Assembly: GCA_035503515.1 (NCBI GenBank)
Contig: DATJTJ010000187.1
Location: forward strand, 1-22,614
DNA length: 22,614 bases
Direction of reading: 5' to 3'
From: DAIDKA01 sp035503515
Lineage (GTDB): Bacteria; Pseudomonadota; Gammaproteobacteria; Steroidobacterales; Steroidobacteraceae
The first letter of the stretch is position 1, and every line of letters starts with the position of its first letter. The position numbers and the translations under genes were made by a program. This document shows positions 15,401 through 22,614 of the stretch, piece after piece. The notes under the pieces were generated by a model. It was not told the DNA's origin. It saw only the letters and a program-made list of their open reading frames with translations, and made no database searches.

Positions 15401-16048
15401 CGGATTCGACGCCGCGCTGAGATTGCTGCTGTTGCCGGAGACATTGAACTGCGGCAGTTGCTGCAGCGCGCCGACGACGCTCGGTTCCGAGCGGTTCTCG
15501 ACGGCCCCGGTGTCCACCGTGACGATGGGACTCAGGGAGGTGAAATCCTGGCGCGCGATGCGCGAGCCGGTGACCACGACCTCCGGAAGTGCGTTGTTAT
15601 CGGAGCCCGCGGCGGATGTATCGGGAGTGGTCGTGGTGGTGGGCGCCTGGGCCACCGCCTCCGCGGTGTTCTGGGCCAGCGTCCGGAGCAGTTCGGCGGG
15701 ACGGGCCGGCCGCACCTCGATCGTCTTGACATCGAGCTGCTGGAATTCGAGACCGGTTCCCTGCAGCAGCGCCCTCAGGGCGCTCGCGGGGCTGTAGCGT
15801 CCGTCCAGGCCGGGCGCCTCGTAGGCCTGGGTGATCCGCGAGGAGACCAGGACATCGATACCGGACTGGCGCGAAAAATCCTGCAATGCAGTGCGCAGGG
15901 ATTGCGATGGAATCGCCAGCTGGTACTGGCCGGCATCCTGGGCCAGGGCCCCCAGGCTCGGCAACGAAAGCACACTTGCCACAGTGGCCCGGATAATAAA
16001 GGTCCGCAGCCGGGCACCCCGCGCGCCGGCATTCCTCGTGCAGCTCAT
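12464..16048 (-). CDS. TonB-dependent receptor with STN domain (copy 1), 1194 aa
   Basis: An outer-membrane ligand-gated channel powered by TonB. The N-terminal signal peptide is cleaved near ALAQ-DAG (~37). Residues ~42-112 are a secretin/TonB short N-terminal (STN) domain (SLRTALQDFSRQSGIDVLVS; LEFQQLDVKTIEV), normally a signalling module. A Thr/Ala-rich linker leads to the TonB-box region LPEVVVTGSRIAR (~155) and the plug (VDLRGLGTNRTLVLLDGRRA; GGAASTYGADAISGVVNI). A very large barrel runs to the end, closing with GRRFYLGVKAKL. About 1200 residues is long for the family and points to big extracellular loops. The ATG at 16048 follows a G-rich tract and GCGGAA. Its closest relative in the window is the next receptor upstream (16309-19950). 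Ligand unknown; an iron chelate, sugar or hydrophobic compound are all possible. Confidence 0.92.
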   Translation of the reverse strand: MSCTRNAGARGARLRTFIIRATVASVLSLPSLGALAQDAGQYQLAIPSQSLRTALQDFSRQSGIDVLVSSRITQAYEAPGLDGRYSPASALRALLQGTGLEFQQLDVKTIEVRPARPAELLRTLAQNTAEAVAQAPTTTTTPDTSAAGSDNNALPEVVVTGSRIARQDFTSLSPIVTVDTGAVENRSEPSVVGALQQLPQFNVSGNSSNLSAASNPFPSATGAPPGAATVDLRGLGTNRTLVLLDGRRAQPVDAQLVIDLNTIPPEAVGSVETITGGAASTYGADAISGVVNIKLKQNFQGLQVDAQQGLSQYGDAATTSVGAVLGGNFADNKGNAMLVLDYEKVGEANQTKRGWYQAGELAPGTPGGALGSAPGLTEFLYTAGNLPTGVGAYPTPATGTYIDQNGHLFNQYAPLTSGYSGPLGLGTGYKINPDGELGYNSQIPDLQLPQTRWEALATAHYNINDFITAYMQAQFSKTYVSAIGVPSGLFSVWSITVPYGQWDNPSSPNFGSPPAGSTFNPVPQDLANLLNSRPNPNAAWTLNGNSSYFGPYSTNTTSNVYQLTTGLKGEIPAFTFTKDWTWDVYGSTGESNIDAQLNGFPTLNRLQTLYSANLYGQNWTNTAYPISVGGSCTSGLPIFTATGGVYPANATASANCNQYADPALNNVTTIEQNIYEGDLQGSLIDMPFNAGRLRFALGADYRAEKFGFTPDSGYTALQSFPNIVQNIALPTAVVGATGVSEVYTEFSIPVVKDLPFAKSIEIDPGIRFSDYTESSPGQSISGGAGDVKTWKVLGNWVVTDWVNFRGGLEVANRAPNIAELFTPLGGSALAVGADPCAVYPGTTQAYGNIASNPNRYNVQAACQYLMERGGMPAAQAAALMTPGGSGNNYQYNVFGPSPVPFPFVLGLNSGNPNLKSETARTITAGFVLNSPFKTAYTERLRLSVDWYQIQLNGAIGTPSFGQVYQECLDAQYNKLMGSAPGTYTGAQLVAGNPYCAFINREYAPAAFDFYGAPRNYLSPYVNQGGIQSRGIDLELDWGLRFSDSDLLRAVPGGISINIVANYLDRYAVSPFQGAPYINYTGTITNNSYRDRVLSTFGYSIGPANLGFRWQHLPAAGPDPSTPNQVGAANAYNEVDFFASYALTDALTLRGGIDNLMNAWPVWIGANASTTAIGSTDANYDTIGRRFYLGVKAKL

Positions 16049-16117
16049 ATTCCGCCCCCCCGAATGTTTCGTTATTTCGTCTGCGTCACCACGTTGACAA
16101 ATCTACACATGCTGTAA

Positions 16118-16152
16118 GGGATGCTAACAACATTGCGGTAACGTAGCAATTG
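16118..16152 (-). promoter_or_regulatory. 35-bp shared upstream element (copy 1), candidate promoter
   Basis: On the minus strand the element starts CAATTG and contains GTTGTTA. It aligns without gaps to a second copy at 20025-20059. TTGTTA (16130-16125) followed 17 bases later by TGTAGA (16107-16102) is a plausible -35/-10 pair about 70 bases before the receptor ATG. The conservation of spacing with the other copy suggests that both receptors are controlled alike. Confidence 0.5.
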
Positions 16153-16243
16153 GATACAAGTGAGCAATGCAGCAGACGACGTTGCCTCGAAGCGGCAGGG
16201 TGCAACCGGGGGACGGACGCCGCGGGCCGGCGGCGCGAGACGA

Positions 16244-16278
16244 GAAAAAAGAAAGGGCGACGGGTCGGCCCGTCGCCC
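16244..16278 (-). terminator. Intrinsic terminator of the second TonB receptor gene
   Basis: Read on the minus strand, GGGCGACGGG pairs perfectly with CCCGTCGCCC around a four-base loop and is followed by TTTCTTTTTTC. It begins about 30 bases beyond the stop codon at 16309 and separates the two receptor genes into different transcription units. Confidence 0.93.
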
Positions 16279-16308
16279 CAGGTCTGGACAGCGAACGACC
16301 GCGGTGCT

Positions 16309-19300
16309 TCAGAGCTTCGCTTTGACGCCCAGGTAGAATCGCCGACCGATGGTGTCGTAGTTGGCGTTGGTGGTGCCGACTGCGGTGGTGGAACCATTCG
16401 CGCCCACCCACACCGGCCACGCGTTCATGAGGTTGTCGACACCGCCGCGCAGCTCCAGCGCATCGGTGAGCGCAAAGCTGCCGAAGAAATCGACCTCGTT
16501 GTACGCATTGGCCGCACCCGTCGAGTTCGGGGTGCCCGGATCCGGACCCGCCGCCGGCAGATGCTGCCAGCGGAAGCCCACGTTCACCTTGCCCACCGAA
16601 TACGCGAAAGTGCTCAGCAGCTTGTCGCGATAGGAGTTGTTGGTGACCGTGCCCGCGTAGTTGACGTACGCGGCGCCCGGAAATGGCGATACGGCATAGC
16701 GGTCCAGATAACTGCCGACGATGTTCACGCTGATGCCGCCCGGCACTGCACGCAATGCGTCGGTATCCCCGAAACGCAGGCCCCAATCCAGCTCGAGGTC
16801 GATGCCGCGGTCCTGGATGCCACCCTCATTGACCGCCGCGGAGTAGTAGTTACGCGGACCGCCGTACGGATCTCCGGCCTGGGGCGCGTACTCGCGGTTG
16901 ATGAAGGCACAGAACGGATTGCCGGCTACCAGCTGGGCACCGGTGTAGGTGCCCGCTGCCGAACCCATCAGCTTGTTGTATTGGGCGTCGAAGCACTGCT
17001 GGTTCACCTGCACGTAGTCCGGATTGGCGATCGCACCATTGAGCTGGATCTGGTACCAGTCCACCGACATGCGCATGCGCTGCGTGTAGGCATTCTGGAA
17101 GGGCGAGTTGAGGACGATGCCTGCCGTAACGGTACGCGCCGTCTCCGACTTCAGGTTCGGATTGCCCGAAGTGATGGCGATCGAGTACGGGAAGGGTGCC
17201 GGCGAGGGACCGAACACGGTGTACTGATAATTGTTGGCACTGCCACCCGGCGTCATCAGCGCCGCGGCCTGGGCTGCAGGCATACCCCCTCTTTCCATCA
17301 GGTACTGGCAGGCCGCCTGTACGTTGTAGCGATTGGGATTGCCCGGCGTGTTACCCCACGACGGGGTCGTCCCCAGATAGTTGGCGCAGGGGTCCGGTGC
17401 GAACAGATCGATCGATGTGCCGCCGACCGGCGCAAACAGTTCGTTGATGTTCGGCGCCCGGTTGGCGACCTCGAGGCCGCCGCGGATGCTCACCCAGTCC
17501 GTGACCACCCAGTTGCCGAGCAGCTTCCAGGTCTTCACGTCGCTGCTCTTGCTGCTGATGTTGTCCGTGGGAGAGGACTCGTCGTACTGGGAGAAGCGGA
17601 TGCCCGGATCGATTTCGATCGACTTGGCGAAGGGCAGGCCACTGACGAGCGGAATGGAGAACTCCGTGTAGATCTCGTCGGTGCCGGTCTTGCCGATGAC
17701 CCCGGTGGGCAGCGCGATGTTCTGCACGATGTTGGGATAGGACTGATAGGCGGTGTAGCCCGAATCCGGGGTGAAGGTGAATTCCTCCTCGCGGTAGTCC
17801 GCACCCAGGGCGAAGCGCAGGCGACCTGCATTGAAGGGCATGTCGAGCAGGCTGCCCTGGATGTCACCTTCGTACACGTTCTGCGCCAGCGTCGTGATGT
17901 TGTTCAGCGGCGGATCCGCATAGGCATTGCAGTTGGCCGAGGCCTGCGCCCCGGGAGCGTAGACGCCGCCGGTTGCAGTGAAGATCGGCAGTCCCGACGT
18001 ACAGGTACCCCCGACGGAAATCGGGTACGCGGTATTGGTCCAGTTCTGGCCATACAGGTTGGCGCTCGCCAGGGTCTGCAGGCGGCTCAGGTTCGGGAAG
18101 CCATTGAGCTGGGAATTCAGGTTCGTGTCGCCGTGGGATCCGTAGACATCCCAGGTCCAGTCCTTGGAGAAGCTGAACACCGGCAGCTCGCCGCGCAGAC
18201 CCGTCGTCATCTGGTAGACGGTGTTGGTCGTATTCGTCGTGTACGGGCCGAACCAGCTGCTGGCGCCCTGGTATTCCCAGGGGTTGCCGGCTGCCGACGC
18301 GCCGGTGACCGTATTAACCCGGGAGTTCAGCAGATTGGCCAGCGCCTGCGGCACGGGGTTGAACGTCGCACCGGCCGGCGGCGAACCGAAGTTCGGGGAC
18401 GAGGGATCGTCCCATGGACCGTAGGGGATCTGCAGCGTCCAGATGCTCTCGAGACCCGACGGAACACCGACCGCGGTGGTGTAGGTGTTCGAGAACTGGG
18501 CCTGCGCGTAGGCCGTGATGCTGTCGTTGATATTGTAGTGCGCGGTGGCCAGCGCGGCCCAGCGGGTCTGCGGCACGTTCATGTCCGGAATCTGGCTGTT
18601 GTAGCCGAGCTCGCCATCCGGATTGATCTTGTAGCCCGTTCCCAGCCCCAGCGGACCGCTGTAGCCGGTCGCGAGCGGCGCATACTGATTGAAAGGATGG
18701 CCGTTCTGATCGAACCAGGTGCCGATGGCCGGGGAACCGAAATAGTTCGCCGTCCCCGCCGCGGGCGGATTGGCCGTGTCGTACACGTATTCCTGCAGGC
18801 CATAGCCACCCAGCGCGCCACCGGGCGTGCCGGGCGCGAGGTAGCCGGCCTGGACCCAGCCGCGCTTGGTCTGATCGGCCTGGCCCACCTTCGAGTAGCT
18901 CATGACGAGCATGGCGTTGCCCTTGTTGTCGGCGAAGTTGCCGCCCATGACGGCACCCAGCGTCGTCGTGGCGTCATCGCCGTACTGACTCAGGCCCTGC
19001 TGGGCATCGAGCTCGAGGCCCTGGTAATTCTGCTTCAGTTTGATGTTCACGACACCCGCAATGGCATCCGCGCCGTATGTGGACGCGGCGCCGCCGGTGA
19101 TGGTCTCGATACTCTGGACCGCCTCGGGTGGAATGGTGTTCAGGTCGACGACCAGGGCCGCATTGACCGGCTGTGCACGGCGACCGTCGAGCAGCACCAG
19201 GGTGCGGTTGGTGCCCAGTCCGCGCAGATCCACGGTCGCTGCCCCGGGGGCCGCGGTCGCCGAGGGAAACGGGTTGGAAGCCTGACTGAGATTGCTGCTG

Positions 19301-19950
19301 TTACCGGCCACGTTGAACTGCGGCAGGGTCTGCAGGGCATTCACGATGCTCGGATCCGAGCGGTTCTCCACCGCGCCCGCATCGACGGTGACGATGGGGC
19401 TGAGCGAGGTGAAGTCCTGGCGGGCGATGCGCGAGCCGGTGACGACCACCTCGGCCAGTTCACCCGGATTATCGGCCGATGCGGCCGGCGCCGCCGGCCC
19501 GGTCGGGGCCTGGGCAATGGCGGCATTGTTCTGCGCCAGCAAGGTGGCGTTGCCGCCGGCGGCTCCCTGCACGTCCGCCGTGCGGACAAGCGCGCCGGTG
19601 GCAGCGGGTTGCACTTCGATGGTCTTCGCATCGAGCTGCCGGAACGTCAGGCCCGTGCCCTTGAGCAATACCTGCAGCGCGCCCGATGGCGTGTAGCGAC
19701 CGCTCAGCACCGGTGCATCGTAGGCCTGCGTGATCCGCGATGAGACCAGCACGTCGATGCCGGACTGCCGCGCGAAGTCCTGAAGCGCGGTGCGCAGCGG
19801 CTGTGAGGGAATCGACAACTGGACCTGGGCGGCATCGTCCGCAAAAGTCGGCATGGCAGCCGGCAGACACAGCAAGCTCGCCACCGTTGCCCGTACAATG
19901 AAAGTCCGCAGCCCAGTGCCACGCGCGCCCACGCTTTTCGTGCAGCTCAT
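16309..19950 (-). CDS. TonB-dependent receptor with STN domain (copy 2), 1213 aa
   Basis: This is a paralogue of copy 1 with the same architecture and near-identical blocks, such as SRQ/ARQSGIDVLVSSRITQAY, the plug motifs GLGTNRTLVLLDGRRAQPV and GGAASTYGADAI, a GYKINPDGELGYNSQIPD loop, and the C-terminus YDTIGRRFYLGVKAKL. The signal peptide (cleaved near FADD), STN domain (~45-115), linker (LLAQNNAAIAQAP, ~135-160), TonB-box region LAEVVVTGSRIAR and plug are all present. Differences concentrate in the linker and in several barrel loops, such as the stretch after LGSAPGLTEF / LGGYGLQEYV and the TGASAAGNPWEYQ loop that copy 1 lacks, which suggests divergence in ligand binding. It starts at ATG 19950 after a G-rich tract (GGGGGGAAT) and ends in its own terminator. 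No FecI/FecR-type pair is adjacent. Confidence 0.92.
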   Translation of the reverse strand: MSCTKSVGARGTGLRTFIVRATVASLLCLPAAMPTFADDAAQVQLSIPSQPLRTALQDFARQSGIDVLVSSRITQAYDAPVLSGRYTPSGALQVLLKGTGLTFRQLDAKTIEVQPAATGALVRTADVQGAAGGNATLLAQNNAAIAQAPTGPAAPAASADNPGELAEVVVTGSRIARQDFTSLSPIVTVDAGAVENRSDPSIVNALQTLPQFNVAGNSSNLSQASNPFPSATAAPGAATVDLRGLGTNRTLVLLDGRRAQPVNAALVVDLNTIPPEAVQSIETITGGAASTYGADAIAGVVNIKLKQNYQGLELDAQQGLSQYGDDATTTLGAVMGGNFADNKGNAMLVMSYSKVGQADQTKRGWVQAGYLAPGTPGGALGGYGLQEYVYDTANPPAAGTANYFGSPAIGTWFDQNGHPFNQYAPLATGYSGPLGLGTGYKINPDGELGYNSQIPDMNVPQTRWAALATAHYNINDSITAYAQAQFSNTYTTAVGVPSGLESIWTLQIPYGPWDDPSSPNFGSPPAGATFNPVPQALANLLNSRVNTVTGASAAGNPWEYQGASSWFGPYTTNTTNTVYQMTTGLRGELPVFSFSKDWTWDVYGSHGDTNLNSQLNGFPNLSRLQTLASANLYGQNWTNTAYPISVGGTCTSGLPIFTATGGVYAPGAQASANCNAYADPPLNNITTLAQNVYEGDIQGSLLDMPFNAGRLRFALGADYREEEFTFTPDSGYTAYQSYPNIVQNIALPTGVIGKTGTDEIYTEFSIPLVSGLPFAKSIEIDPGIRFSQYDESSPTDNISSKSSDVKTWKLLGNWVVTDWVSIRGGLEVANRAPNINELFAPVGGTSIDLFAPDPCANYLGTTPSWGNTPGNPNRYNVQAACQYLMERGGMPAAQAAALMTPGGSANNYQYTVFGPSPAPFPYSIAITSGNPNLKSETARTVTAGIVLNSPFQNAYTQRMRMSVDWYQIQLNGAIANPDYVQVNQQCFDAQYNKLMGSAAGTYTGAQLVAGNPFCAFINREYAPQAGDPYGGPRNYYSAAVNEGGIQDRGIDLELDWGLRFGDTDALRAVPGGISVNIVGSYLDRYAVSPFPGAAYVNYAGTVTNNSYRDKLLSTFAYSVGKVNVGFRWQHLPAAGPDPGTPNSTGAANAYNEVDFFGSFALTDALELRGGVDNLMNAWPVWVGANGSTTAVGTTNANYDTIGRRFYLGVKAKL

Positions 19951-20024
19951 ATTCCCCCCGTCTTGATTTGGATGCGTTGTGTGTCAGTCGTGTCAGCGAT
20001 GGACACGGAATTACGAACTGACGT

Positions 20025-20059
20025 GGCATCGTAACAACGTGAGTTAGCGTTAACAATTG
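20025..20059 (-). promoter_or_regulatory. 35-bp shared upstream element (copy 2), candidate promoter
   Basis: It begins CAATTG on the minus strand, carries GTTGTTA at the same offset as the copy at 16118-16152, and includes TTGTTA (20037-20032), 17 bases, then GTAATT (20014-20009). It also holds GTTAACGCTAAC, a short near-palindrome that copy 1 lacks. It is 75 bases before the receptor ATG at 19950. Confidence 0.5.
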
Positions 20060-20472
20060 AGCAGGCCGCGCGGTTCCATCTCAGTCAAGAAGTAAGGCAA
20101 GATGATCAAGCGTGACACAAAAATACACATTGTTTCGCCTGCCGAAACATAAAAGAAAAGCATTACATCCACATCGTGCGGGATCACGACAGCGCACGGG
20201 AATGCCCAGGCGTCGTACGCGGGCGAACAGCGCGCGCCGAATCGCTTCGAAGGGGCGACCTCGGCGGCATGGATCTCCAGTAAATCCGGCTGTCGTTGAC
20301 CCGTTGGCCGCCGCACTCGGGCACGGGGGCGGCAGCTGACTTGCGTGTCAGGCGCGGTGCCCCGAGCTGGGGTAGGCTGAGGGATGAAAAACTGTTAATA
20401 ACGCAGAAAAATACCGGCAAACCCGCCGGTGTAGCCTGAGCAGGGCTTCCCCACCGCCGGACAAATCCCTCC
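20060..20472. other. Intergenic region before the RND efflux genes
   Basis: No credible gene was found in these 413 bases; the frames on both strands are low quality. The stretch 20085-20175 is AT-rich and contains a perfect inverted repeat TGTTTCG / CGAAACA (20131-20137 and 20143-20149, 5-base spacer), a possible operator or hairpin. The stretch 20200-20340 is GC-rich and unstructured by eye. CCCC-GAGCT-GGGG (20360-20372) is a minor hairpin. A promoter for the efflux genes must lie here or upstream, but no clear -35/-10 pair is visible. Confidence 0.35.
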
Positions 20473-21660
20473 ATGAAGCTGCGCAGTATCGTCCTTCTGG
20501 TCGTCGTCCTTGCGCTCGTGATCGTCCTGTGGTTGTGGTGGCGACACCACGCGGCGGCGGAGGCGGCTGCTGCAGCACGGAATGCGCCGGGCGTGACGGT
20601 CACCACGGCCACCGCCGTGAAGGGCGATATCGGGGTGTACCTCGAAGCCATCGGTACGGTCACCCCGGTCTATACCAGTTCGATCACCAGCCAGGTCAAC
20701 GGCATGATCCAGGCCGTGCACTACGAGGAGGACCAGCGCGTCCAGAAAGGTGAGCCGCTCATCGATATCGATCCACGGCCGTACCGCGCGACACTGACCC
20801 AGGCGCAGGGCACATTGCAGCATGATCAGGGGGTCCTGGCTCAGGCCAAGCTGGATCTCACACGCTACCGGGCGGCGCTCGCGCGGAACGCCATTGCCGA
20901 ACAGACGGTCGCCGACCAGGAAAAACTGGTGGAACAGACCGAGGGAACCGTCCGGAACGACGAGGGTGCCGTGGCCTACGATCAGCTGCAGCTGGACTAT
21001 TGCCACATCGTCGCGCCCATCGCCGGCCAGGTGGGCCTGAGACTGGTGGATCCCGGCAACGTCGTGCAGTCGACCGGAACGACCACCCTCGCCGTCATCA
21101 CCCAGCTCGAGCCCATCACGGTGATTTTCACGCTGCCGGAGGACAGCCTGGCGCCGGTGCTGGCGCGGCTGCGGGCGCAGGCGAAACTCAGCGTCGACGC
21201 GCTGGATCGGGGCGGCCAGAAGAAGATCGCCAGCGGTACCCTGACGGCGCTCGACAACCAGATCGACACCACCACCGGTACCGTCAAGGCGCGCGCCACC
21301 TTCGACAACAAGAACGATGCGCTCTTTCCGAACCAGTTCGTCAATACCCGCCTGCTGGTCAACACCCTGCACGGGGTCGTCCTGATTCCGAACTCCGCCA
21401 TTCAGCAAAATGGCAGGGCCTCTTTCGTATTCGTCATCCAGGACAACGTGGCGCACATGCGCACCGTGAAGGCCGGCGTCAGCGAAGGGGAGAACACCCA
21501 GGTGGAGGGTCTCAATCCCGGCGAGGTCGTGGCCAACAGCAGCTTCGAGAAGCTGCAGGACAAGGCCCGGGTCACCGTCACCAGCGCCGCCGCCCAGGCC
21601 GCCGCGCAGTCGGCAGCCCAGGCTTCGGCGCCCGCCGCTGCACCGAACCGCAGGCCGTGA
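20473..21660 (+). CDS. mdtA: RND efflux periplasmic adaptor (MdtA type), 395 aa
   Basis: This is a membrane-fusion protein linking an inner-membrane RND pump to a TolC-like channel. It has an N-terminal membrane anchor (residues ~4-23, LRSIVLLVVVLALVIVLWLWW) and a first beta/lipoyl half (GDIGVYLEAIGTVTP, VQKGEPLIDIDPRPY). A helical hairpin follows (~95-175, ALTQAQ-like repeats with HDQGVLAQAKLDLTRY), then the second lipoyl half (HIVAPIAGQVGLRLVDPGNVV), the beta-barrel (ITVIFTLPEDSL; ASGTLTALDNQIDTTTGTV) and a membrane-proximal domain. An Ala/Gln-rich tail (~365-390) ends it. The ATG at 20473 has no good ribosome binding site. Its TGA overlaps the GTG of the next gene, so the two are translationally coupled. 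The MdtA assignment rests on the coupling to an MdtB-type permease. Confidence 0.88.
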   Translation: MKLRSIVLLVVVLALVIVLWLWWRHHAAAEAAAAARNAPGVTVTTATAVKGDIGVYLEAIGTVTPVYTSSITSQVNGMIQAVHYEEDQRVQKGEPLIDIDPRPYRATLTQAQGTLQHDQGVLAQAKLDLTRYRAALARNAIAEQTVADQEKLVEQTEGTVRNDEGAVAYDQLQLDYCHIVAPIAGQVGLRLVDPGNVVQSTGTTTLAVITQLEPITVIFTLPEDSLAPVLARLRAQAKLSVDALDRGGQKKIASGTLTALDNQIDTTTGTVKARATFDNKNDALFPNQFVNTRLLVNTLHGVVLIPNSAIQQNGRASFVFVIQDNVAHMRTVKAGVSEGENTQVEGLNPGEVVANSSFEKLQDKARVTVTSAAAQAAAQSAAQASAPAAAPNRRP

Positions 21661-22614
21661 ACCCCTCGCGTCCGTTCATTCTGCGGCCGGTGGCGACGGC
21701 CCTGCTGATGGCCGCGATCTTCCTGATAGGCGTCGTCGGCTACACCCAGCTGCCGGTCTCGGCTCTGCCGCAGGTGGATTACCCGACCATCCAGGTGGTG
21801 ACCTACTACCCGGGCGCCAGTCCCGATGTGATGGCGACGACGGTCACCGCGCCCCTGGAACGGCAGTTCGGTGAAATGCAGGGTCTTTCGCAGATGACCT
21901 CCAACAGTTCCGCCGGAATCTCGGTCGTCGTGCTGCAGTTCAGCCTGTCACTGAACATCGACATCGCCGAGCAGGAGGTGCAGGCCGCCATCAACGCCTC
22001 TCAGAGCCTGCTGCCGTCCGCGCTGCCTGCGCCGCCGATCTACAGCAAGACCAATCCGGCCGACGCGCCGGTGCTGACCCTGGCCGTCACGTCGGATTCC
22101 CTGCCGTTGTCCCAGGTGGAGGACCTGGTCGACACGCGCCTGGCACCGAAGATCTCCCAGCTCAGTGGCGTCGGCCTGGTGACCATCAGCGGCGGCCAGA
22201 AGCCGGCGGTCCGCATCCAGGCCAATCCGGATGCACTCTCCTCCTACGGCATCAACCTCGAGGACCTGCGGACTGCGCTCACCACCGCCAGCGTCAATGC
22301 CGCCAAGGGCAACTTCGATGGGCCACGGCAGGGCTATCAGATCGATGCCAACGACCAGCTGCAGACCAGCGACGATTACCGCAAGTTGGTCGTCGCCTAC
22401 CGCAACGGCGCCCCGGTCATGCTGCACGACGTGGCGACGGTGCTGGACGGGGTGGAAAACAACTTCCAGGCGGCATGGATGAATCAGACCCCGGCGGTCA
22501 TCCTCAACATCCAGCGCCAGTCCGGCGCCAATACCATCAGTGTCGTCAGATCCATCAAGCAGCTGATGCCGCAGCTGGTCGTGAACCTGCCGGCCGGCAT
22601 CCGGGTGACGACGC
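21657..22614 (+). CDS. mdtB: RND efflux permease MdtB type, partial (first 319 codons)
   Basis: This gene runs past the window end. The GTG at 21657 overlaps the adaptor stop (GTGA). The translated start reads NPSRPFILRPVATALLMAAIFLIGVVGY, the first membrane helix of MdtB-type pumps, then QLPVSALPQVDYPTIQVVT, YPGASPDVMATTVTAPLERQFGEM and the porter domain (VQAAINASQSLLP; YSKTNPADAPVLTLAV; GLVTISGGQKPAVRI; VRIQANPDALSSYGINLEDLRT). These match the known MdtB pattern well (for example FIMRPVATTLL, NPADPP and GVGLVTLSGGQ in the enterobacterial protein, recalled from memory). The remaining ~700 residues and any mdtC and outer-membrane channel lie outside. The pump would export drugs, bile-salt-like or other amphipathic compounds. 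Confidence 0.9.
   Translation, partial: MNPSRPFILRPVATALLMAAIFLIGVVGYTQLPVSALPQVDYPTIQVVTYYPGASPDVMATTVTAPLERQFGEMQGLSQMTSNSSAGISVVVLQFSLSLNIDIAEQEVQAAINASQSLLPSALPAPPIYSKTNPADAPVLTLAVTSDSLPLSQVEDLVDTRLAPKISQLSGVGLVTISGGQKPAVRIQANPDALSSYGINLEDLRTALTTASVNAAKGNFDGPRQGYQIDANDQLQTSDDYRKLVVAYRNGAPVMLHDVATVLDGVENNFQAAWMNQTPAVILNIQRQSGANTISVVRSIKQLMPQLVVNLPAGIRVTT

Noticed and set aside
16093..16120. TTGACA on the plus strand resembling a strong -35 box
   Set aside because: No -10 at the right distance and no plus-strand gene downstream; the receptor reads the other way.
16150..19743. An open frame of about 1197 codons on the plus strand, antisense to receptor copy 2
   Set aside because: It is an arginine/glycine/valine-rich mirror of a GC-rich gene, with no domain or start context; the minus-strand receptor is clearly the real gene.
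20050..20339. Two short frames on opposite strands (88 and 75 codons) in the efflux spacer
   Set aside because: No ribosome binding site, no recognisable domain and composition unlike neighbours.
1..22614. CRISPR arrays, tRNA, rRNA, insertion sequences or phage genes
   Set aside because: No regularly spaced repeats, cloverleaf signatures, transposase motifs or integrase genes were seen on either strand.

Overview
The window is GC-rich, densely coding DNA from a bacterium, most likely a gammaproteobacterium of a soil or water type (Steroidobacteraceae/Nevskiales-like; this placement is inference). The grounds are a mdtA-mdtB-like RND pump, a fused fatty-acid beta-oxidation enzyme, very large TonB-dependent receptors with a TonB short N-terminal domain, and many small conserved exported proteins. 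I see no tRNA, rRNA, CRISPR array, transposase or phage gene.

Layout. (1) 25-1188: a short hypothetical protein (-) and a lipoprotein (+), divergent across a spacer with two inverted repeats. (2) 5116-1205 (-): a tight three-gene operon encoding an endonuclease/exonuclease/phosphatase (EEP) hydrolase, a FadB/FadJ-type multifunctional enzyme (joined by an ATGA overlap), and a double cyclic-nucleotide-binding plus rhodanese protein. (3) 5220-6647: a lone ThsB/MTH538-type TIR-like protein (+), a small conserved protein (-), and a stand-alone tatA (+) behind a structured spacer. (4) 6817-11379 (+): the most unusual block, with a lipoprotein made of three SnoaL-like domains, a DUF6152-type exported protein, a secreted protein with a GHWEGDSL motif, and a Rieske non-haem iron oxygenase of the vanillate O-demethylase type. 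(5) 12335-11376 (-): a YxWxPGxW-repeat lipoprotein whose stop codon overlaps that of the oxygenase. (6) 19950-12464 (-): two tandem, clearly duplicated TonB-dependent receptors of about 1200 residues, each with its own terminator and a related 35-bp upstream element. (7) 20473 to the end (+): an RND efflux adaptor and the first 319 codons of its MdtB-type permease, which the window edge cuts.

How the parts may work together. Blocks 4 to 6 together look like an outer-membrane and periplasmic uptake set coupled to oxidation of a hydrophobic or aromatic substrate: large receptors bring in a ligand, three exported proteins of unknown role act in the envelope, and a cytoplasmic Rieske oxygenase attacks the compound. 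The substrate cannot be read from the sequence, and no reductase partner for the oxygenase lies in the window. The receptors carry the domain that normally signals to a FecR-type anti-sigma factor, but no fecI/fecR pair is present here.
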